Assembly: GCF_900119485.1 (NCBI RefSeq)
Contig: NZ_FPJZ01000003.1
Span: 62,001-126,000 of the forward strand
DNA: 64,000 nt
Source of the DNA: Thermoactinomyces sp. DSM 45891
Lineage (GTDB): Bacteria; Bacillota; Bacilli; Thermoactinomycetales; Thermoactinomycetaceae
Direction: 5' to 3'
The position numbers were made by a program, and so were the translations under genes. Below the pieces are notes generated by a model. It ran no database searches and was not told the origin of the DNA. It worked only from the letters and a program-made list of their open reading frames with translations. Below, one piece after another: positions 26,086 to 35,388 of the stretch; within the stretch, counting starts at the first letter, position 1, and every line of letters starts with the position of its first letter.

Positions 26086-26106
26086 CTTGGATCCCTCCCC
26101 TCGTCA

Positions 26107-26130
26107 CCACTTCCCTCCACTTTCCTCCAC
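26107..26130 (-). promoter_or_regulatory. MraZ-box array (three GTGG repeats, 10-bp period)
   Basis: On the minus strand GTGGAGGAAA, GTGGAGGGAA and GTGGTGACGA follow each other exactly every 10 bases. Known MraZ sites are direct GTGG/TGGG-type repeats of this period. The array begins at the expected transcription start of mraZ, fitting autoregulation. Confidence 0.7.
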
Positions 26131-26137
26131 ATTGGTA

Positions 26138-26146
26138 AGTATACCA
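26138..26146 (-). promoter_or_regulatory. Extended -10 promoter of the dcw cluster
   Basis: On the minus strand TGGTATACT gives a TGn extended -10 with TATACT (complement of 26138-26143). No good -35 is present; the upstream terminator of ahcY occupies that place. Confidence 0.55.
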
Positions 26147-26154
26147 CACGCAAA

Positions 26155-26183
26155 ATAAAAAATCCTGCATGCAAATGCAGGAT
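26155..26183 (-). terminator. Terminator after ahcY
   Basis: ATCCTGCAT pairs with ATGCAGGAT across four bases (26162-26183), followed on the minus strand by TTTTTTA. It isolates ahcY from the mraZ promoter. Confidence 0.92.
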
Positions 26184-26212
26184 TAGAACATTTATACAAT
26201 TTCTGGGATTGA

Positions 26213-27475
26213 TCAATCCAATTGCCAGCTAGCAAGATATTTCTCTTGCTCAACAGTAAGTGAATCAATTTGGATTCCAAGAGATTCAAGGAAATAACGA
26301 GAAACTTGTTCATCAATTTCGTAAGGAACTTCCATTACGCGCTTCCCAATACGTTGATAATTTTCATGAACAAAGAGCAATGATAGGGTTTGCAAGGCAA
26401 ATGTCATATCCATAATTTCAGCTGGGTGACCATCTCCTGCTGCCAAGTTCACGAGGCGACCTTCCGCTAGAAGATAGATCTTACGACCATCTGCTAACAC
26501 AAACTCTTCTATGTCTTTACGAACCGTTTGCTTACTTACTGCCATCGCTGACAAGCCCTCGGTGTCGATCTCAACATTAAAATGACCCGCATTGGATAAA
26601 ATAGCACCATTCTTCATTGATTTCATGTGTTCAGCCGTAATAACTCCTTTATTGCCTGTTACCGTAACAAAATAGTCACCTTGTGTTGCCGCTTCTGAGA
26701 TCGGCAACACAGTAAAACCATCCATATGCGCTTCTGTCGCCTTCACAGCATCAATCTCCGTTACAATTACTTTCGCTCCTAAGCCTTTCGCACGCATGGC
26801 AACCCCTCGTCCACACCAGCCATAACCAACCACTACAACCGTTTTTCCCGCTACTACTAGGTTTGTCGTACGATTAATTCCGTCCCATACGGATTGACCG
26901 GTTCCATATCGATTGTCAAACAAATATTTAGAAAGTGCATCATTTACCGCAATCATAGGGAATTTTAACTCGCCAGTTTTTTCTAACGCTTGAAGACGTA
27001 AGATTCCAGTCGTCGTCTCTTCACATCCACCTCGAACTTGCTCGGCTAGATCAGGACGCTCTGAGTGAAGAACAGTTACAAGATCCCCACCATCATCAAT
27101 GATTAAGTCTGGTTTGGTTTCTAGTGTTTTAATGAGATGATCTTTATACTCTTCTGGTGACGGATTGTATTTCGCAAATACCGTAACACCATCTGCCGCT
27201 AGCGCCGCGCACACATCATCTTGAGTGGAAAGTGGATTACTACCCGTAATCACGACCTCTGCACCCGCATCTCGAATCACTTCTGCTAAGTTGGCTGTTT
27301 TCGCTTCCAAATGTAGAGAGATCGCTACACGCAATCCAGCTAGTGGGCGATCTACCTTTAGTTGTTCACGTAAACGGTTCATTACTGGCATATGATCGGC
27401 TGCCCAATTAATTTTTAGTCTTCCGTCATGTGCTAATGCCGGATTTGCAATAATACTACGTTCTAATGAGTTCAT
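26213..27475 (-). CDS. ahcY: Adenosylhomocysteinase
   Basis: 420 residues. Substrate domain with AISLHLEAKTANL and DDGGDL, NAD-binding domain with VVVGYGWCGRGVAMRAKGLG and the conserved NAGHFNVEID. It hydrolyses S-adenosylhomocysteine to adenosine and homocysteine, completing the activated methyl cycle; many Bacilli use the Pfs/LuxS route instead. SD GAGGAG lies 10 bases before the ATG. It is monocistronic, with a promoter about 90 bases upstream and its own terminator. Confidence 0.95.
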   Translation of the reverse strand: MNSLERSIIANPALAHDGRLKINWAADHMPVMNRLREQLKVDRPLAGLRVAISLHLEAKTANLAEVIRDAGAEVVITGSNPLSTQDDVCAALAADGVTVFAKYNPSPEEYKDHLIKTLETKPDLIIDDGGDLVTVLHSERPDLAEQVRGGCEETTTGILRLQALEKTGELKFPMIAVNDALSKYLFDNRYGTGQSVWDGINRTTNLVVAGKTVVVVGYGWCGRGVAMRAKGLGAKVIVTEIDAVKATEAHMDGFTVLPISEAATQGDYFVTVTGNKGVITAEHMKSMKNGAILSNAGHFNVEIDTEGLSAMAVSKQTVRKDIEEFVLADGRKIYLLAEGRLVNLAAGDGHPAEIMDMTFALQTLSLLFVHENYQRIGKRVMEVPYEIDEQVSRYFLESLGIQIDSLTVEQEKYLASWQLD

Positions 27476-27566
27476 TCAAAGCACTCTCCTCTAGGTTTAA
27501 TCACTTTGTAGATAAAACAATAGATCTGCTCTTATGGATAGTATGTAATAGAAAGGACATGTATGC

Positions 27567-27575
27567 ATTATAACA
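27567..27575 (-). promoter_or_regulatory. Extended -10 promoter for ahcY
   Basis: On the minus strand TGTTATAAT provides a consensus TATAAT with TGn extension, about 90 bases before the ahcY start. The -35 at 17 bases (TTATTC) is poor. Confidence 0.4.
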
Positions 27576-27659
27576 CACTTAACCACTCGGAATAACATGA
27601 ATTATAAACTTGATACTATTTTATTATATCGGAATCACTTGCAAGAAAGGAATGCATCT

Positions 27660-29300
27660 TTAAAAATGAACCATAAAATGATGGTTTGATTGCTTATCAC
27701 GTAGCAACTGCAAAACACGATCAATCCAATCAAGTCCATAGGCATTCCAATAGTAGATCAGATTATAGACTCTTTCTTGGGGTTGCTCATTTGGAGAGAT
27801 CCCTTGCAACAATTCGTCCCATTGGCGCAAGGTGGTCTGATGGATATCCCTCATCGTACGCTCGACAAATCGTTGATAAAATTGAATTTGCTCGGTAACT
27901 TTTTCGATGTTTTTTTGTCCCATCTCTTCTGTCTGTCTTCCTAACTGAGAATGGATCTGTTTAATCAAAGGTTGATATAGATCAACCACTTGTTTCTTCA
28001 TCGCCTCAAATAAAGGGTCGATTTGGAAAGAAAATTGGTCTTTAAGCCACTCTTCTCGGATCGAAGCTCCCTCTGTAAGATATGTTTCCCATGAATGTCC
28101 AAATTCCCGTTTTCGAGCATCGACATGACGTTCTACTAAGGTGATCTGAAAGCGCGGATACACAATCGGCATAGACAAACCTGCGTGAATAAAGGCTTCT
28201 TTCAAGACACCCCAGTAAGCTACTTCACCCGGGCCCGCTACAAAGGCTAAAACAGGGAACAGGTATTCCTGCATCAATGGGCGTGTGGCGACATTATTAC
28301 TAAATCGCTCTGGCGTGTGTTGGGCAATCTGACAGAGCTCTGAGGTCGTAAAGGTTCGTTTTCCTTCCCTTGTCACCCACTGATCACCTTCCCGATCTAA
28401 GAGAACACGACCATGATCAGTGATCAAAAACAAATTCGCTTGATTTGGTTGAGTGTGGATTGGGTCCGCGTAACCAACTTCTTGGAATTGTTGAATACTC
28501 TTTTGTATAGATGCTTGGATCGGCTTACTTTGGTGAATCAAACGAAGAAAAAAATCTCGTTCTATTTGTCTGACGTGAGGATCGGCAGAATCTATCAACA
28601 CCAGACCATATTTAGCAAATAAGGAATGAAGAAGACGTGCAAAAAAACGACCCCAAGATGGTCTGTCATGAACAAGTTCCTGACAAGCTTCTAACCACTT
28701 CGTTTTATATGGCGTATCCACGTAGTGTTCACTTATTTCCCGCAACCAATTTTGCAGATCTTCCGGATCAATGGTAAGATGCGAGACTGCTTCCCTGTTG
28801 TTTTTTGCTGCCTCGACTCGGTAACGCTTTTTTAGCATGCCTTCTTTCCTTTGTATCCATATGTGATTTACTTCATCTAAATCATGATCTTCTCCTGCAA
28901 TCCAAAACACTGGAATGACCGGCTTACCTAGTTCCTGCTCTTGCTTTCGAGCCAATTCAATAATGGTAAACACTTTATGTATCGTATAAAGAGGCCCTGT
29001 TAATAAGCCTGCTTGTTGACCACCGATCACGACCAATGAATCTTCTTGCCGCAAGCGCTCTAGATTTGCTTCTATTTCGGGGTGTAGTAATTCAGGTTGA
29101 TGATAATCGTATAAAACCTCTACCAATTTTTGGCGATCCACTCGCTGAGAAAGGTTAGCATAGACCTCCTGTGCACGCACTGGATAAGAAGAACTTTTCA
29201 ATGGATGATATGAGAAAAAAGAATGAACTGGATGCTCTGGTTCGAGATAATCGTTCATTAGTTGGTTTTGCCAAGGATTCTTTATACACTCAATCTTCAT
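27660..29300 (-). CDS. bshC: Bacillithiol synthase BshC (putative cysteine ligase)
   Basis: 546 residues from the ATG at 29300, which follows SD AAGAAGGA; the longer frame begins in the upstream leader. It has the N-terminal MKIECIKNPWQNQLM, the Rossmann-like segment SLVVIGGQQAGLLTGPLYTIHK and VIPVFWIAGEDHDLDEVNHI (two adjacent blocks), and a long C-terminal coiled coil. BshC adds cysteine to glucosaminyl malate in the last step of bacillithiol synthesis. In B. subtilis it also lies next to panE and mraZ; here ahcY has been added between bshC and mraZ. Confidence 0.93.
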   Translation of the reverse strand: MKIECIKNPWQNQLMNDYLEPEHPVHSFFSYHPLKSSSYPVRAQEVYANLSQRVDRQKLVEVLYDYHQPELLHPEIEANLERLRQEDSLVVIGGQQAGLLTGPLYTIHKVFTIIELARKQEQELGKPVIPVFWIAGEDHDLDEVNHIWIQRKEGMLKKRYRVEAAKNNREAVSHLTIDPEDLQNWLREISEHYVDTPYKTKWLEACQELVHDRPSWGRFFARLLHSLFAKYGLVLIDSADPHVRQIERDFFLRLIHQSKPIQASIQKSIQQFQEVGYADPIHTQPNQANLFLITDHGRVLLDREGDQWVTREGKRTFTTSELCQIAQHTPERFSNNVATRPLMQEYLFPVLAFVAGPGEVAYWGVLKEAFIHAGLSMPIVYPRFQITLVERHVDARKREFGHSWETYLTEGASIREEWLKDQFSFQIDPLFEAMKKQVVDLYQPLIKQIHSQLGRQTEEMGQKNIEKVTEQIQFYQRFVERTMRDIHQTTLRQWDELLQGISPNEQPQERVYNLIYYWNAYGLDWIDRVLQLLRDKQSNHHFMVHF

Positions 29301-29413
29301 TCGTGATTCCTTCTTTTCTGATTTCAATTTAAAAAGGTAAGTTACTAAATAAATAATACCATAAAATATGATGTGCATACAAAGATGTTCGATAGATAGC
29401 CCGAGGAAAACAA

Positions 29414-30364
29414 CTACAATGTATTGGTATTTCGCTTATTATGTACCTCTTTTGCCTTTACAAGAGTGTAAAGCATCTCATGCCAGTAGACAGGGACTTT
29501 ATGTTCCTTTGCATACTGGATGATCGCGCCGTTGATTGAATCAATCTCTGTCTGTTTTCCACCCTGAACATCTTGAAGCATAGATGAGAGATTTTGTGAT
29601 GTTAAGTTGCATACTTCTCTTATTTTTTTGATCGTTCGAGAGTGATCTAGCTCCACCCCAATACGATTGGCCACCTGACATGTTTCCACCGTTAACTTTT
29701 CCATTATGTTCTCTAACTCTACACTGAGTAGCTCCCCGTTAGGCACTTCCAGTATCGTCGTCAGTGGGTTGATGACTGCATTTACAGCTAGCTTTTCCCA
29801 CATACGCTTCAAAATCATATTTTCTGTTCGAATGGGAGAAATGACGATGGGTTGTATGGTTTTCACGAAATCTTGCAGAAGGGGCTTCCACTGTTCTTGA
29901 TGAGGAAAGGTACCGATCCATGTCTCTCCTTGTCCCGTATGGACAACATGGGTATCGCTTTTTCGATAAGCCCCTTCCGTAGTAATGGCTACATAGGTAT
30001 CAGGACGATGTTGTAGTTCATCAATGGCTTTCTCTTGGCCCAAACCATTTTGCCAAAAAAGGATTTGGGTAAACGGAAGGGAACAACGTTGAATTAGTTC
30101 CATGACGTTTTGTAACTGATATTGTTTTACCGTAATGAAAATAATATCAAAAGGGGAGAGTTCACTTGTTTCTTCAATCGGACAACTTGTAACATTTGTA
30201 TGATTGACTTGACCGTCTAGCTCCTCGCAAGAGATACCTGCTTGTACAATCCTCTTATGTTGCTCGATAGTATGTGTTAAGACTGTGACCTCATAGGACA
30301 ATCGAGATAATCGAGATGCCCATAATAATCCGATTGAACCAGCTCCCACAATAGCAATTCGCAT
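29414..30364 (-). CDS. panE: 2-dehydropantoate 2-reductase
   Basis: 316 residues. The N-terminal NADPH-binding motif is IAIVGAGSIGLLWASRL, with the catalytic Lys region in WEKLAVNAVINPLTTIL. It reduces ketopantoate to pantoate for coenzyme A. The start at 30364 (MRIAIVGAG) follows GGGGGAG; the ATG at 30394 lies before that SD. It is 34 bases upstream of the extended bshC frame and follows the acyl-CoA carboxylase cluster, from which it is separated by about 80 bases. Confidence 0.92.
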   Translation of the reverse strand: MRIAIVGAGSIGLLWASRLSRLSYEVTVLTHTIEQHKRIVQAGISCEELDGQVNHTNVTSCPIEETSELSPFDIIFITVKQYQLQNVMELIQRCSLPFTQILFWQNGLGQEKAIDELQHRPDTYVAITTEGAYRKSDTHVVHTGQGETWIGTFPHQEQWKPLLQDFVKTIQPIVISPIRTENMILKRMWEKLAVNAVINPLTTILEVPNGELLSVELENIMEKLTVETCQVANRIGVELDHSRTIKKIREVCNLTSQNLSSMLQDVQGGKQTEIDSINGAIIQYAKEHKVPVYWHEMLYTLVKAKEVHNKRNTNTL

Positions 30365-30445
30365 GGTTTCTTTTCTCCCCCTCTCCACGTGCATAACGAA
30401 AAGGAGCCGTTATGAAAGACCCCTTTTTGTTTTTCATATCACTTA

Positions 30446-31984
30446 TTATACTGGGTACACGGGATGTTTGCGTTCACTAAATATCATTTCTTTGCTTTCG
30501 TATAATTCCAAACGCTCTTTTAGCTCATCCCTCAATCGATTGGGAGCGATAATACCGTCGATAATGAGCTCACTTGCTAAACGATATAAGTTGATATCTT
30601 CTTGATATTCTTCTCGTTTTTGCTGAATAAATTCATTACGCTCTGACTCTTCTAACTGAGCGATTTTATTGCTATATACAGCATTTACAGCAGCCTCAGG
30701 TCCCATGACGGCAATTTTGGCTGTTGGGAGAGCTAAACAACAATCAGGCTCAAAAGCAGGACCCGCCATAGCGTAAAGTCCAGCGCCATATGCTTTACGG
30801 ACAATAATCGAGATTTTCGGTACAGTTGCTTCTGACATCGCTGCAATCATCTTAGCTCCGTGTCTGATAATCCCCGATCGCTCTACCTGTGTACCAATCA
30901 TAAATCCAGGGATATCGGATAAGAAAATCAACGGGATATTAAAAGCATCACATAACGTAATAAAACGGGCTGATTTATCTGCCGAATCGACAAATAGGCT
31001 ACCTGTCTTCATTTTAGACTGATTCGCAATAATCCCAACAGCCCGTCCATCTAACCGCGCGAATCCTGTTATAATCTCCTTTGCAAATAATTCCTTCATC
31101 TCGAAAAATGAATTCTCATCAATAAGGGCACGAATCATTTCTTTCATATCAAAAGCTACATTCTGATTATCGGGAACAACCTCTTCTATACTCCTAATAC
31201 CTGCTTGAATCGACTTCGCCTCTATTTTAGATGTCTTCTGTTTGTAATTAGCTGGGAAGTAGCTTAAATAGCGACGAGCCATCTCAATCGCTTCTTCTTC
31301 ATTTTTCGCTAACACATCTCCACAACCACTTACGGAACAATGCATCCTAGCTCCGCCCATCTCCTCCAATGTTACCTTTTGACCGATTACCATCTCAGCC
31401 ATCCGAGGGGATGCGAGATACATACTTGCATTCTTGTCTACCATAATTACAATATCGCAAAATGCAGGAATGTACGCACCACCTGCGGCAGAGGGCCCAA
31501 ACAAAATACATACTTGTGGTACCATTCCAGACATTTTCACTTGGTTATAGAAGATTCTCCCTGCACCACGGCGATTCGGAAACATCTCCAATTGATCCGT
31601 AATTCGTGCCCCAGCTGAATCGACCAAGTAGAGCATCGGAACCTTTAGTTTTTGTGCAGTCTCTTGAATGCGAATGATTTTCTCCACTGTACGAGAGCCC
31701 CAAGATCCTGCCTTTACTGTAGAGTCATTTGCCATAACACATACGGTCTGGCCATTCATCTTCCCCGTTACCGTGATCACTCCATCCGCTGGAAGCCCTT
31801 CTTCCATACAGTTCGCAAATAATCCGTCCTCAACACGAATCGTTCCCGAATCTAACAATAACTCCAAGCGATCTCGAACAAACAATTTGTTTTGCTCCGC
31901 ATTTTTTTCATGATACTTGGTTGCCCCACCAGCTTGAATCTTTTGAACTCGTTCCTTTAATTCTTTTGTCCACTGATCGTTCAT
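30446..31984 (-). CDS. Acyl-CoA carboxylase carboxyltransferase subunit (YngE-like, methylcrotonyl/propionyl type)
   Basis: 512 residues with two crotonase-fold carboxyltransferase halves. N-terminal oxyanion region SAAGGAYIPAFCDIVIMV and C-terminal GSLFVDSADKSARFI, DIPGFMIGTQVERSGIIRHG, VRKAYGAGLYAMAGPAFEPD (adjacent blocks) are typical. It moves the carboxyl group from carboxybiotin to the acyl-CoA. With HMG-CoA lyase and a hydratase in the same cluster, 3-methylcrotonyl-CoA is the most likely substrate. SD AGGAGG precedes the ATG at 31984. Homologous to yngE of the B. subtilis yng cluster. Confidence 0.88.
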   Translation of the reverse strand: MNDQWTKELKERVQKIQAGGATKYHEKNAEQNKLFVRDRLELLLDSGTIRVEDGLFANCMEEGLPADGVITVTGKMNGQTVCVMANDSTVKAGSWGSRTVEKIIRIQETAQKLKVPMLYLVDSAGARITDQLEMFPNRRGAGRIFYNQVKMSGMVPQVCILFGPSAAGGAYIPAFCDIVIMVDKNASMYLASPRMAEMVIGQKVTLEEMGGARMHCSVSGCGDVLAKNEEEAIEMARRYLSYFPANYKQKTSKIEAKSIQAGIRSIEEVVPDNQNVAFDMKEMIRALIDENSFFEMKELFAKEIITGFARLDGRAVGIIANQSKMKTGSLFVDSADKSARFITLCDAFNIPLIFLSDIPGFMIGTQVERSGIIRHGAKMIAAMSEATVPKISIIVRKAYGAGLYAMAGPAFEPDCCLALPTAKIAVMGPEAAVNAVYSNKIAQLEESERNEFIQQKREEYQEDINLYRLASELIIDGIIAPNRLRDELKERLELYESKEMIFSERKHPVYPV

Positions 31985-31997
31985 CTTGAAATCCCTC

Positions 31998-32774
31998 CTA
32001 TTTCCCTTGATAGTTCGGTTTTCGTTTCTCTGCAAACGCACGTAAACCTTCTAAACGATCTTCAGTTGGTAATAGCGTTTCATATGCCTTCGCTTCCACC
32101 CATATCCCCGTTCGAATATCTGCTTCAAGGCCACGATCAATCGCAAACTTAGCTTGAGCAAGAGCGAGTGGTGCGTTCGCACACATCTGACTAGCCAACT
32201 CTAACGCTTTTTCCATTCCTGTCCGGCTCTGTTCCACATAGCTGGCGATTCCCCAGTCAAGTGCTTCTGCAGATGTCAAACGCCTCGCTGTAAAAATTAA
32301 TTCCTTTGCTTTACTACTACCGATTAAACGTGCTAAACGCTGGGTTCCTCCTGCTCCCGGAATAATCCCTAAAGAAGTTTCGGTTAATCCAAGCTGAACA
32401 TGACTCTCTACAATCCGCATATCGCATGATAAAGCTAACTCCAAACCACCACCAAATGCATATCCATTCATCACACCGATGACTGGTTGGGGTAAATCTG
32501 CTATTTCCGTAAATGTATCTCGAATCGTCATCAAAAACTCACGCACCTGTTGCTCAGACATTGTTTTTCGCTCTTTTAAATCAGCTCCCGCACAAAAAAA
32601 TTTCTCTCCTGCTCCTGTTAACACAACCACTCGAATATCCCTACGACAAGATATTTCCCGAACCACTTCACGAAGCCTACAGAGTGTCGGAAAATTAAGT
32701 GCATTTCCGGCACCCGCTCTATTTAGTGTAAGAGTAGCAATCCCTTGTTCCACCTCAAGTCGTATCTCTGACAT
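31998..32774 (-). CDS. Enoyl-CoA hydratase (methylglutaconyl-CoA hydratase-like, YngF)
   Basis: 258 residues of the crotonase fold. Oxyanion-hole motifs FCAGADLKERK and GYAFGGGLELALSCDMR. Both catalytic glutamates expected from rat enoyl-CoA hydratase are present (GLTETSLGIIPGAGGTQRL and AKELIF). In this cluster the likely step is hydration of 3-methylglutaconyl-CoA to HMG-CoA. SD AGGGGG before the ATG. It lies 15 bases after the lyase gene and 13 before the carboxyltransferase. Confidence 0.88.
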   Translation of the reverse strand: MSEIRLEVEQGIATLTLNRAGAGNALNFPTLCRLREVVREISCRRDIRVVVLTGAGEKFFCAGADLKERKTMSEQQVREFLMTIRDTFTEIADLPQPVIGVMNGYAFGGGLELALSCDMRIVESHVQLGLTETSLGIIPGAGGTQRLARLIGSSKAKELIFTARRLTSAEALDWGIASYVEQSRTGMEKALELASQMCANAPLALAQAKFAIDRGLEADIRTGIWVEAKAYETLLPTEDRLEGLRAFAEKRKPNYQGK

Positions 32775-32789
32775 GAGCCTAACCCCCTA

Positions 32790-33674
32790 TTATGCTAAAT
32801 GGGCACGTAATACTTTTGAAGGTAATTTTTTCCCTAATTGTCCCTCCAACCATTGACTGGTGCGGCATAGTTGATCAAGATCCACTCCCGTGTCAATCCC
32901 CGACCCTTGGAGTAAATAGATTAAGTCTTCCGTTGCTAGATTTCCAGAAGCGCCTGGTGCATATGGACAACCTCCAAGCCCACCGATCGAGCTATCAAAT
33001 GTTTGTATCCCCATTTCGAAGGCTTTATAGGCATTTGCAACGCCCATTCCTTTCGTATCATGGAAATGCACTGCTAATTTCTCTGCTGGAAACTGGCTCA
33101 AAAGCGACCCTAACACCCGCTTCACGCTTGCTGGAGTAGCAACTCCGGTGGTGTCTCCTAATGATATTTCGTAAACTCCGAAATCGAACAAGCGCTCACT
33201 CATCTCATGGACCTGATCGAGCGAGATTTCTCCTTCATAAGGGCAACCAAATACAGTGGAAAGGTAAGCACGCACTCGTAGTCCTTGCTCCAACGCTACT
33301 GGGACGAATTTCATAAAATCAGCCAAACTCTCTTCTCGCATTCGGTTCACATTTTTTTGATTATGCGTTTCGCTGGCTGAACAAAAGATCGCAATCTCTT
33401 TTAAAATAGAGTGGTTGACTCGTTCCAACCCCTTGGCATTCGGAACAAGTACACGGTAGTTCACATCTGAGTCAGCAGGCAACTCCGCTACTAATTCGTC
33501 GGCATCGGCCAATTGGGGAATCCATTTAGGATGAACAAAAGAGGTAGCTTCGATCTCTCTTAATCCGGAGGCAACTAACTTCTGGATGAGTGTTTTTTTC
33601 GCATAAGTAGATAAAAATCGTTTCTCATTTTGTAATCCATCACGCGGTCCCACTTCAACGATTCGCACATTCAC
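32790..33674 (-). CDS. Hydroxymethylglutaryl-CoA lyase (YngG-like)
   Basis: 294 residues, TIM barrel of the HMGL family. N-terminal EVGPRDGLQNEK, metal ligands in HFHDTKGMG and the signature GGLGGCPYAPGASGN with the catalytic Cys. It splits HMG-CoA into acetoacetate and acetyl-CoA, the last step of leucine breakdown. It starts with GTG one base after the biotin-carrier stop, so translation is coupled. Confidence 0.93.
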   Translation of the reverse strand: MNVRIVEVGPRDGLQNEKRFLSTYAKKTLIQKLVASGLREIEATSFVHPKWIPQLADADELVAELPADSDVNYRVLVPNAKGLERVNHSILKEIAIFCSASETHNQKNVNRMREESLADFMKFVPVALEQGLRVRAYLSTVFGCPYEGEISLDQVHEMSERLFDFGVYEISLGDTTGVATPASVKRVLGSLLSQFPAEKLAVHFHDTKGMGVANAYKAFEMGIQTFDSSIGGLGGCPYAPGASGNLATEDLIYLLQGSGIDTGVDLDQLCRTSQWLEGQLGKKLPSKVLRAHLA

Positions 33675-33675
33675 C

Positions 33676-33894
33676 TTACATCCCTACTAACTCAAGTAAG
33701 ACATCGCCTTCAGCAACAAAATCCCCTTCATTTACCATGATTTTTGATACTTTCCCATCTATTTCTGCGGAAAGAGGGATCTCCATCTTCATCGACTCTA
33801 AAATAATGACATCTTGACCACTATCGACCACATCCCCCTCACTCACTAGCACTTTCCATACCGTTCCTGCCATACTTGCTTCTACCTTATTCAT
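33676..33894 (-). CDS. Biotin carrier protein (YngHB-like)
   Basis: 72 residues, a complete small biotinyl domain. The biotin attachment site is ILESMKMEIPL (Lys of MKM), with the symmetric glycine turns GDVV and GDFV. It carries carboxybiotin between the biotin carboxylase and the carboxyltransferase of this cluster. As in the B. subtilis yng cluster it is a separate gene, not fused to the carboxylase. Confidence 0.92.
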   Translation of the reverse strand: MNKVEASMAGTVWKVLVSEGDVVDSGQDVIILESMKMEIPLSAEIDGKVSKIMVNEGDFVAEGDVLLELVGM

Positions 33895-33898
33895 CTCT

Positions 33899-35236
33899 TC
33901 ACTTTCCCTTCCGATTAGCTAGAATCGTTGTATCATACTTGCCGGATACAAAATCAGGATGATCCAGCAATTCTACTAGTAGTGGTAGGTTACACTTGAT
34001 GCCCTCTATCTTCATTTGAGAGAAAGTCTCTCTGCTTCTTGTGAGTACTTCCTCTCTACTCGAACCTGAGATAATGCATTTCGCAATCATCGGATCATAA
34101 AAGGGAGTAATCGTATTTCCAGCTTCTACTCCAGCATCAAAGCGAATTCCGGCTCCTTCTGGTAGTGAAAAAACTTCGATTTTTCCAGGTGACGGGAAAA
34201 AGGTAACCGGATCTTCTGCATATAAACGATATTCAATCGCATGTCCTTGTGGTTGTAAGTCCGTTTGCTTCCATGGAAGCGCTTTCTCTTCTGCGATTGC
34301 TAACTGCCATGATACGAGATCAAGGCCTGTAATCGATTCTGTAACCGGATGCTCCACTTGTAAACGAGTGTTCATCTCAATAAAATAGCAATTCTCTTGT
34401 TGGTCCACAAGAAATTCAACCGTTCCTGCTCCGTAGTAACCAACCGCATGAACTGCTTGGAGAGCCGTCTGGTACAACTTCTCTCGCGCTTCCTGACTAA
34501 TCGAGGGAGATAGACTCTCCTCAATTATTTTTTGGTTACGACGTTGAACCGAACACTCTCTTTCAAATAGATGAAGCGCATTTCCATGCTGATCGGCCAA
34601 TACTTGTACTTCAATATGCCGAGAGCGCTCTAAAAACTTCTCCAAAAAGACAGCGGAACTTCCAAAGTACATCCCCGCCCGTTTCTGTGTAGTTGCGAAA
34701 TGTTGCTCTAGTTGTTTATCAGAATGACAAAGCACCATTCCAACCCCACCACCACCTGCACTTGCTTTCAAAAGTACAGGATAGCCAATTTGATTCGCAA
34801 TGTGTACAGCTTCTTCCCATGTTACGATTTCTCCTGACCCAGGCACAACTGGAACATTCGCCTCTATCATCACTTGCCGAGCTGTTACCTTGTCTCCCAT
34901 TTGGGCGATTACACTTGGCTTCGGTCCAACCCAGATCAATCCAGCATCTAACACCTTTTGGGCAAAGGTAGCATTCTCAGAAAGGAGCCCATAACCAGGA
35001 TGGACAGCGTCTGCACAAACTTTCTTGGCAACATCTATAATCGTATCCATTTGTAGATAGCTCTTAGCTACAGGAGGCTCCCCGATTAGATATGACTCAT
35101 CTGCCATTTTAACAAAGGGCATCTCCAGATCCGCTTGCGAATAAACAGCTACCGTTTGAATCCCCTGCTCTCTACAAGTTCGGATAATTCGGGATGCAAT
35201 CTCACCACGGTTCGCAATCAGCAATTTTTGAATCAA
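33899..35236 (-). CDS. Biotin carboxylase subunit of acyl-CoA carboxylase (YngH-like)
   Basis: 445 residues. N-terminal KLLIANRGEIASRIIRTC, ATP-grasp glycine loop KASAGGGGVGM, RRNQKIIEESLSP and EMNTRLQVEHPVTE. It carboxylates the biotin carrier encoded four bases downstream. It starts with TTG, 8 bases after SD AAAGGTG. It is the first gene of the five-gene unit. Confidence 0.93.
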   Translation of the reverse strand: MIQKLLIANRGEIASRIIRTCREQGIQTVAVYSQADLEMPFVKMADESYLIGEPPVAKSYLQMDTIIDVAKKVCADAVHPGYGLLSENATFAQKVLDAGLIWVGPKPSVIAQMGDKVTARQVMIEANVPVVPGSGEIVTWEEAVHIANQIGYPVLLKASAGGGGVGMVLCHSDKQLEQHFATTQKRAGMYFGSSAVFLEKFLERSRHIEVQVLADQHGNALHLFERECSVQRRNQKIIEESLSPSISQEAREKLYQTALQAVHAVGYYGAGTVEFLVDQQENCYFIEMNTRLQVEHPVTESITGLDLVSWQLAIAEEKALPWKQTDLQPQGHAIEYRLYAEDPVTFFPSPGKIEVFSLPEGAGIRFDAGVEAGNTITPFYDPMIAKCIISGSSREEVLTRSRETFSQMKIEGIKCNLPLLVELLDHPDFVSGKYDTTILANRKGK

Positions 35237-35287
35237 AACGCTATCACCTTTCCCTCTTAATAAATTTATTTAAGTTAATAAGATTCC

Positions 35288-35316
35288 AATTTAAAATTCT
35301 CGGTATAGACATTCAA
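35288..35316 (-). promoter_or_regulatory. Possible sigma-A promoter of the acyl-CoA carboxylase cluster
   Basis: On the minus strand TTGAAT and TAAATT are separated by 17 bases, about 50 bases before the biotin carboxylase start. The -10 matches consensus at four of six positions. Confidence 0.35.
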
Positions 35317-35373
35317 TTCCTGCTAGTAAATAAAATTCGTGTATAATAAAAGGAGTGAAAGAAGATTCATGAT

Positions 35374-35388
35374 AAGGAGGAACTCCTT
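35374..35388 (+). promoter_or_regulatory. Palindromic ribosome binding site of the acetyltransferase gene
   Basis: AAGGAG-GAA-CTCCTT forms a perfect 6-bp inverted repeat that contains the whole SD and directly touches the GTG start codon. A folded mRNA would hide the SD. Confidence 0.45.

Noticed and set aside
30395..30445. Terminator between the carboxyltransferase and panE genes.
   Set aside because: Only a 6-bp AAAAGG/CCTTTT pairing is present, better oriented for the plus strand, where no gene lies upstream.
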